DNA of 12,920 bases. Origin: Zygnema cylindricum (taxonomy: Eukaryota; Streptophyta; Zygnematophyceae; Zygnematales; Zygnemataceae). The stretch spans positions 1 through 12,920 of the forward strand of contig JBBHKE010002721.1 of NCBI GenBank assembly GCA_037447655.1, in the 5' to 3' direction. The first letter of the stretch is position 1, and every line of letters begins with the position of its first letter. Below are positions 9,351 through 12,920 of the stretch, piece by piece. The translations under genes were made by a program, and so were the position numbers. Below the pieces are notes generated by a model, which was not told the origin of the DNA, did no database searches, and saw only the letters and a list, made by a program, of their open reading frames with translations.

Positions 9351-9458
9351 CATGAGATGGCTCCTCTTGCAAGTAAAACCAAATATTTCCATGGACACAT
9401 ATTCCATGAGATGATTCCTCTTGCAAGAAAAAAAAATATTTTGACCTAGACTTTCCAT
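9351..9458. repeat. 54-bp tandem duplication inside RNase H copy c
   Basis: CATGAGATGG at 9351 and CATGAGATGA at 9405 begin the two units. Both continue with CTCTTGCAAG and AAATATTT in the same spacing, with more divergence at the right end. Eighteen codons are added without breaking the minus-strand frame. The unit length equals that of the duplication at 9802-9909, although the sequence duplicated is different. Confidence 0.85.
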
Positions 9459-9571
9459 TGTCATGATTACCTTTATAATCAACATCACAGTGTCCGTACC
9501 AACTTAGAACATCACCCATTTTATAAATGATCTGAAGTTTAAGAGCTCCAACCAAATATCTAAAAATTCTC

Positions 9572-9777
9572 TTAATCAATTCTCATTGTACTTTCTAAAA
9601 TTCCACTAGATGGCTCCTCTTGCAAGTAAAAACACGTAATAATTGGTGTAAACCTTCCACTATGATAATAACCTCCATAATCAATATCATAACATCCGTA
9701 TCAACTTCGAATCTCACTCATTTTGTAAACGATCCAAGATTAAATGTTCCGACGAAATACCTCAGAATCCCTTTCAC
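9572..9777 (-). pseudogene. Copia RNase H, tandem copy b
   Basis: This copy starts VKGILRYFVGTFNLGS (consensus VKRILRYLxGTxNxG) in a frame that stops at 9718-9720. The matching frame then shifts by one base and shows DIDYGG followed by HSGRFT, the degenerate SDADxAGD...RKST signature, and YLQEEPSSGI, a degraded AISW segment. It ends at TAA 9572-9574. Relative to copy a the offset is 303 bases, which is a 195-base unit plus the two 54-base insertions. It is the most decayed copy. Confidence 0.85.
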
Positions 9778-9801
9778 TTAAGTGTTTCGCTAGTAATCCA
9801 G

Positions 9802-9909
9802 CGAGATACTTATAAATCCTCTTCACCGCTTCTCGATGTATTTTCTTAAATTCCACGAGATGGTTATAAATCCTCTTCACCCCTTCCAAATTTACTTTCT
9901 TCAATTCCA
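9802..9909 (-). repeat. 54-bp in-frame duplication (two units) between RNase H copies a and b
   Basis: Units 9802-9855 and 9856-9909 are tandem 54-base copies, each beginning on the + strand with CGAGAT. On the minus strand they stay in one open frame as 18-residue units ending VKRIYNH and VKRIYKY. The second contains KKIHREAVKRIY, matching the HxEAVKRILRYL block that normally precedes RYLxGT. So the extra units are repeated pieces of the sequence between the AISW and RYL motifs. Since 54 is a multiple of three, the reading frame is kept through both. Confidence 0.88.
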
Positions 9910-10080
9910 CGAGATGGCTTTTCTTACAAATATAAAAATGTATTTTGATGTAGCCCTTCCACTATCATGATCACCTCCATAATCAGTATCAAAATATACG
10001 TAACAATTTAGAGTCTCACCCCATCTATAAATGATCCCAAGATTAGGTGTTCCCACCAAATACCTAACTATCATCTTCAC
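9901..10080 (-). pseudogene. Copia RNase H, tandem copy a
   Basis: Fifty-nine codons and a stop. RYLVGTPNLGIIYRWGE lies at residues 6-22 (consensus RYLKGTxNxGLxY). FDTDYGGDHDSGRATSKY is at 30-47, the first RNase H signature (consensus SDADxAGDxDxRKSTSGY) with both aspartates kept. FVRKAISWN is at 51-59, the GGAISW block. The frame stops at TGA 9901-9903. This is the best-preserved of the three copies and the one contiguous with the RT. Normal Copia RNase H continues past AISW into the TTEAEY block. Here the sequence after AISW jumps back to a KRI motif and starts the duplicated material. Confidence 0.92.
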
Positions 10081-10124
10081 ATATTACGAATGTAGTCTCA
10101 TTGGATTGCTGTAGTGTGGACTTA

Positions 10125-10289
10125 TTATCGACTTACAATGATTAGTGTGGCGATATTGTTTAGTCTAGTTCTAACACTAAAATACATCAGGCTTCCGATT
10201 GTCTCCCTATAAAAAATATCAACCTCGGGACTCTTTACTAAATTAACAAGCTTATCTCGAGGATCGAAAGGAGTTCCAAGTGGATTGCA
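10125..10289 (-). pseudogene. Copia RT C-terminal and connection block
   Basis: This frame of 54 codons and a stop shows CNPLGTPFDPRDKL at residues 1-14 (consensus CKPVxTPLDPxxKL), then FYRETIGSLMYFSVRTR at 26-42 (consensus YRxxIGSLMYLxxxTRPD) and IATLIIVSR at 46-54 (consensus IAFAVxxVSR). It ends at a TAA at 10125-10127. The next conserved piece, SNPMRLH (consensus SNPxxxHW), follows a few codons later in another frame and leads into the first RNase H copy. The aspartate of TRPD is replaced by Asn in the TRLN of this copy. Loss is by substitution as well as frameshift. Confidence 0.9.
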
Positions 10290-10299
10290 ACATAAAACC

Positions 10300-10612
10300 C
10301 AAAACCCACAAACCCTTCTATCGCATAATGTAAATGTTGTTGGCTGAATTTGGTGTCTCCATTCTTCCTCTTCTGAATTTGAATTTTTAAAATGTATTTT
10401 GCGTCCCCTAAGTTTTTAATTCTGAAATATTTTTATAATTCGCTATTCAATTCTCCGTGTAGCTCCAAATTATGAGAAATGGAAAAAAAATCATCCACGT
10501 ATACATTGTAAATTTTCACATCCTTATCTTTGAGTATACACTTTACATTCAGCATATACTTTATAAGCCTCTTAAAGCCCAAATTTACCAATGCTTTATA
10601 AAGTTTGTGATT
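10300..10612 (-). pseudogene. Copia RT, YVDD active-site block
   Basis: A single minus-strand frame from 10612 to about 10300, broken only by one stop at 10433-10435, carries the centre of the RT. In order it shows YKALVNLGFKR (consensus WYKxxDxxxxxxGFKR), KCILKDKD, VYVDDFF with the two catalytic aspartates (YVDD codons 10490-10501), HGELNSEL, KNLGDAKYILKIQI (consensus KDLGxAxxILGIxI) and KNGDTKFSQ (consensus xGxIxLSQ). Just upstream, a different frame has FVWFPKNTENVKSQ, aligning with LYGLKQSPRQWY. A one-base shift near 10290-10310 joins this block to the next. It is easy to miss because the internal stop splits the frame into two short pieces. Confidence 0.9.
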
Positions 10613-10668
10613 TTACATTCTCGGTGTTTTTGGGAAACCATACAAAATTGTTCACAATCTCCAAACCT

Positions 10669-10905
10669 TTATTTTCTATGCGTGAACTCCCTCAGGATGT
10701 ACATCTCTTCTTCTAATTCTCCATTCAATAATAGTAGTTCCCTCATCCATCTGTTCGATATACATCCCTTTCGTCGTCGCCATTGCAACAATTGCTCGTA
10801 AAGAGCCAAGCTTGAATATAATAGTGAAGGTCTCTAAGTATTCAATTTTTACTTTCTGTTGGAAGCCATTGCATACTAACGAACCTTGCATTTTATAATT
10901 ACTTC
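10669..10905 (-). pseudogene. Copia RT, N-terminal block
   Basis: The open frame 10676-10891 reads LVCNGFQQK, then YLETFTIIFKLGSLRAI, then YIEQMDEGTT. These match the Copia RT consensus blocks KARLVAKGFxQ, the ETFxPVxKxxxIR block and the QMDVxxAFLNG block; the Asp of QMD is the first catalytic aspartate position and is kept. The match then moves one base to another frame, where NGELEEEMY continues the NGxLEEExYM block (10699-10725), and that frame stops at 10669-10671. Upstream, an IIKCKVR string in a third frame (to about 10905) could be the start of the KARLV block. No integrase-linker sequence is recognisable before it. The open frame on the opposite strand (10472-10801) is its antisense shadow. 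Confidence 0.88.
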
Positions 10906-12740
10906 AGCGACGAGATCGTCGTCTCTTCGCTTACTTTCGTCAAACAGGTGCTTAATGCTATTAACTAAAAATCCATTGTGCAAAATGTTGACACACTTAT
11001 GGAGGTCGATCGTCAAACAAAAGTAACAATCGAAACAAACGATTAAACATTACGTTAAAAAAACAACCATGCTCACTTGTAGCGGTTCCATAACAAAATA
11101 GTTGTTTGGTTGTGCAGCATCAGGAGACCAATTTCGGCGCAAGGCACAAAGGGGGTATTGTAGTACTTAAGATAAAAGCTCCCGGTAGGATTGTAGCGAG
11201 TTGTTTATTACAAGAACATGATAAACAAACAATCCTCTTGTGTGTCCATCGAATGCATTTGACCAAAAGAAAATAAATAAATGTCAGAGTGTTTGCTTTC
11301 TTCGTTTTGAGCATTTGGGTTCAACTTTTGGATCAAAATTTGAATGCGATAATGTATTTAAAAGGCATTTTTGGACAAACATTTGAAAACAAGTCACTTT
11401 CATTGCTAAATCATTTAATTTAGGAGAGGAATCGAAGGTGCATGACTTAGGGTAAGGATTGAATGGTGACCAATGGAAATGAAAGACAAGTTTTGAGGCA
11501 AATGTAATAAAAAGATTTTGGGATTGTTTTTTTAACTTAGGGGGACAATATTGAAGTTTAGGTTAGGGAGGATTTTTTTGAGTCTTAGTCAAAAAAAGAT
11601 TACGCGAGAGGATATGATGGACACGAGAAAATGTGACGCGATAAAAAACATATAGAAAGGGATTGTGACGCTCTCTGCTTTCGAGGGGGCATAGGAACTA
11701 GAAGTTTCTTGAAGGAAAAACTAAAAATCAGCAATTTCATAACCACATTTGGACAAGGCTATTGCTCTAGCAATAATACGGTTGTCTCGTAGTGACCTTG
11801 TCTTGTTTCGTAAATTCAAAATTTGATTCCGCAAATAAATTAGTAATGCTCCTAATGTCTTCCTCTTTTTCTTTTGGATTGGTTTTTTGTTAATCTACTT
11901 CGTTCTCTTACGCCCACCGTTTTTTGTGCGCCATCTACGGTGCGGAGGATAAAAAATTCACACCACCACATTGGAATTGCCAAACCCTGTTGGTTTGATG
12001 TGTTTGTCTAATTTTGCTCGCATTGTATGATTTTGACTGTTTGTTTATCCAAATTGGGGTTTGCGGTTTGTTTAACAAAGTGGACGACTAAAAATACGAA
12101 AGGTAAAATAAGTAGAAACTTGCAAATCCAATATTCAAACGGTAATGGAAAAATATTCAGTCGTACAAAAAATTCGTCAAAATAACAGTACATTTGACGT
12201 CATCTTTTAACTTTGAATGTACTCAATGTTTTTTGTTTTTTGTACTCGAATTTGACGTATCCCTCTTTTGACCCACGAACATGTGATTTAAGCTTATGTT
12301 GAAACTTTAACCCAAATCACATCTAACGTTGATTTTAGTTAAAATTTCGCTTAAAAAGTGAATAGTAAAACGTTCACACACGTGGTAAACGAATGCAAAC
12401 CTATTGTAAGTGGGAGAGTACACATTTTTTTTTTTCTGCTTGTTACTCGCATGTACGTAAAAAAATTCGAATGGGTCTCGGACCCCCATTTTCACCTATG
12501 GGTCCTTTGCAAAAGTCTAATTCGTTGTTGCCTCTCCCCTCCCTCTCACACTGTCGCTACTCCGTCTCTTTTCCTCAAATATATCACGACAATGTTGGTA
12601 AAAATTAAAAATGACTATTTTTTTTACTACCTTTGGGCGTATTTTGGTTGCAAGTCGAGTGAGAAAAGATAAATAAAAAAAAATTGAGAAACCATGGTTG
12701 AAAGTTTTGGTACATGTAACATCGACGTTGTCACAATTGA
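10906..12740. other. Sequence with no recognised gene or element
   Basis: Base composition is less extreme than to the left. Open frames at 11120-11314 (minus), 12008-12193 (minus), 12307-12495 (minus) and 12358-12672 (plus) are short and share no motif I recognise. I looked upstream of the Copia RT for integrase, gag, an LTR or a tRNA-Met-type primer-binding site and found none. If the original element extended here it is decayed beyond recognition, or the fragment ends near 10905-10990. Confidence 0.55.
12281..12322. repeat. Short inverted repeat
   Basis: ATGTGATTT (12281-12289) and AAATCACAT (12314-12322) are perfect 9-base inverted arms separated by 24 bases. There is no adjacent coding sequence for it to serve, and an AT-rich hairpin of this size can arise by chance. 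Confidence 0.4.
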
Positions 12741-12745
12741 GCATG

Positions 12746-12781
12746 ACGTCATAATGTCAACCTACGTCATAATGTCAACCA
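12746..12781. repeat. 18-bp tandem duplication with ACGTCA motif
   Basis: Units 12746-12763 and 12764-12781 are ACGTCATAATGTCAACC followed by T or A, otherwise identical. It sits just left of the 28-bp array and shares its ACGTC/GTC words, so it may be part of the same repeat-rich domain. Confidence 0.93.
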
Positions 12782-12788
12782 AACCCTA

Positions 12789-12920
12789 AAAATTTACAAT
12801 GTCACAAAAAACAAGACGTCTACAACCGTCGCTATTTTTCATAAACGTCACCAATTGTCGCAAGATTTGTGGCCGTCTACAACCGTCATAGGTTTTACCC
12901 ACGTCTACAACCGTCAAAGT
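12789..12920. repeat. 28-29-bp array with ACGTCTACAACCGTC core, possible CACTA subterminal repeats
   Basis: Unit starts are at 12816, 12845, 12873 and 12901, spaced 29, 28 and 28 bases; a degenerate unit may begin near 12789. The first, third and fourth carry ACGTCTACAACCGTC (the third with a C at the first base), and the second is ACGTCACCAATTGTC. The last unit runs off the window. On the other strand the core reads GACGGTTGTAGACGT, and the first unit reads AGCGACGGTTGTAGACGT. Plant CACTA (En/Spm-like) transposons carry many short GACGG-type subterminal repeats near their ends, so that is my preferred reading. A tandem satellite is the alternative. No CACTA terminus or transposase is visible. 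Confidence 0.7.

Larger units (their letters stand above)
9250..9579 (-). pseudogene. Copia RNase H, tandem copy c with in-frame repeats
   Basis: The frame is open for 109 codons, but its first codon is TTG, so it is not a natural start. KRIFRYLVGALKL lies at residues 3-15, CDVDYKGNHDNGKSRSKY at 31-48 (both aspartates kept), then two 18-residue repeats at 52-69 and 70-87, each beginning LQEE and containing HxICVHG. These come from a 54-bp DNA duplication (9351-9404 and 9405-9458). Next to it, an 18-bp duplication (9310-9327, 9328-9345) gives VHGCCS/VYGCCI. The last residues, NVAISSTGRIIKIVWID at 93-109, could be a degraded form of the EAEYxAxSxAxKExxWL block, which is a weak match. This copy is 201 bases from copy b, again a multiple of three. 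Confidence 0.88.
9250..10905 (-). pseudogene. Ty1/Copia retrotransposon pol remnant (RT plus amplified RNase H)
   Basis: Copia pol copies element RNA into DNA inside virus-like particles, using a reverse transcriptase followed by RNase H. Read on the minus strand, this region keeps that order: RT N-terminal block (10676-10891), a YVDD active-site block (10300-10612), RT C-terminal block (10125-10289), then RNase H (9250-10120). The RT spans about 255 codons, near the usual size of the Copia RT domain. At least five frame changes and several stops make it non-functional. RNase H is abnormal: its N-terminal half is present three times in tandem. I found no integrase, gag, LTR, polypurine tract or tRNA-type primer-binding site, so the copy is truncated on both sides. 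The order of domains and the YVDD signature make Copia, rather than Gypsy, a firm assignment. Confidence 0.93.

Noticed and set aside
10472-10801. 109-codon plus-strand open frame
   Set aside because: It is antisense to clear Copia RT blocks on the minus strand, including YVDD, and has no recognisable motif of its own.
11120-11314. 64-codon minus-strand open frame upstream of the Copia RT
   Set aside because: Its position would suit integrase or a linker, but it shows no zinc-binding HHCC pattern, no integrase catalytic spacing and no other Copia motif.
11926-11933. TGGCGCAC on the minus strand as a retrotransposon primer-binding site
   Set aside because: Only a few bases match the start of a tRNA-complementary site of the Gypsy type. 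There is no LTR end (TG...CA) beside it and the neighbouring element is Copia.
12358-12672. Overlapping plus-strand open frames of 104 and 71 codons and minus-strand frames of 62 and 75 codons
   Set aside because: Overlapping frames on both strands, no domain, no conserved motif and no supporting promoter or splice context.
12816-12920. Possible CRISPR array (15-bp cores with ~13-bp intervals)
   Set aside because: The cores are short and degenerate, the intervals are too short for spacers and no cas gene is present. The window is also clearly eukaryotic.

Overview
This looks like nuclear DNA from a plant, probably a dicot. The sequence is very AT-rich, full of homopolymer and microsatellite tracts, and its only recognisable coding material is a decayed Ty1/Copia retrotransposon pol fragment whose conserved blocks look plant-like. 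The species cannot be told from the window. I find no intact protein-coding gene, rRNA, tRNA or CRISPR array. Every long open frame I examined outside the Copia remnant lies in low-complexity sequence or lacks homology I can recognise.

Layout. Positions 1-487 are A-rich and featureless. A polypyrimidine tract (about 515-830) is followed by a polypurine region (about 940-1640) that contains two tandem copies of a ~240-bp unit. Positions 1641-3091 are mixed CT-rich, A-rich and poly-T sequence with several short tandem duplications (five 20-bp units, two 65-bp units, two 53-bp units) and a diverged dispersed duplication. Positions 3092-9249 are extremely AT-rich. They hold a pair of diverged direct repeats (about 4681-5235 and 6281-7025), each switching from T-rich to A-rich on the + strand, plus AT microsatellites, small tandem duplications and one imperfect hairpin.

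The most informative part is about 9250-10905 on the minus strand: a Copia pol pseudogene. In element order it holds the reverse transcriptase (RT) N-terminal half, a YVDD catalytic block, the RT C-terminal block, and then RNase H. The RT is close to full length but split by frameshifts and stops. The N-terminal half of RNase H is present three times in tandem, with extra in-frame 54-bp duplications at two places and an 18-bp one at a third. I recognised no integrase, gag, LTR or primer-binding site, so this is a truncated dead copy.

Positions 10906-12740 are less AT-biased but give no gene or element I can name. The right edge (12746-12920) enters an array of GACGT/CCGTC-rich units of 28-29 bp. 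These resemble subterminal repeats of a plant CACTA-type DNA transposon, which is an inference because no terminus is in the window.

No genes act together here. The window reads as intergenic, transposon-derived and simple-sequence DNA shaped by many local tandem duplications. I did not find a convincing new biological system; the amplified RNase H segment and the edge array are the best leads.
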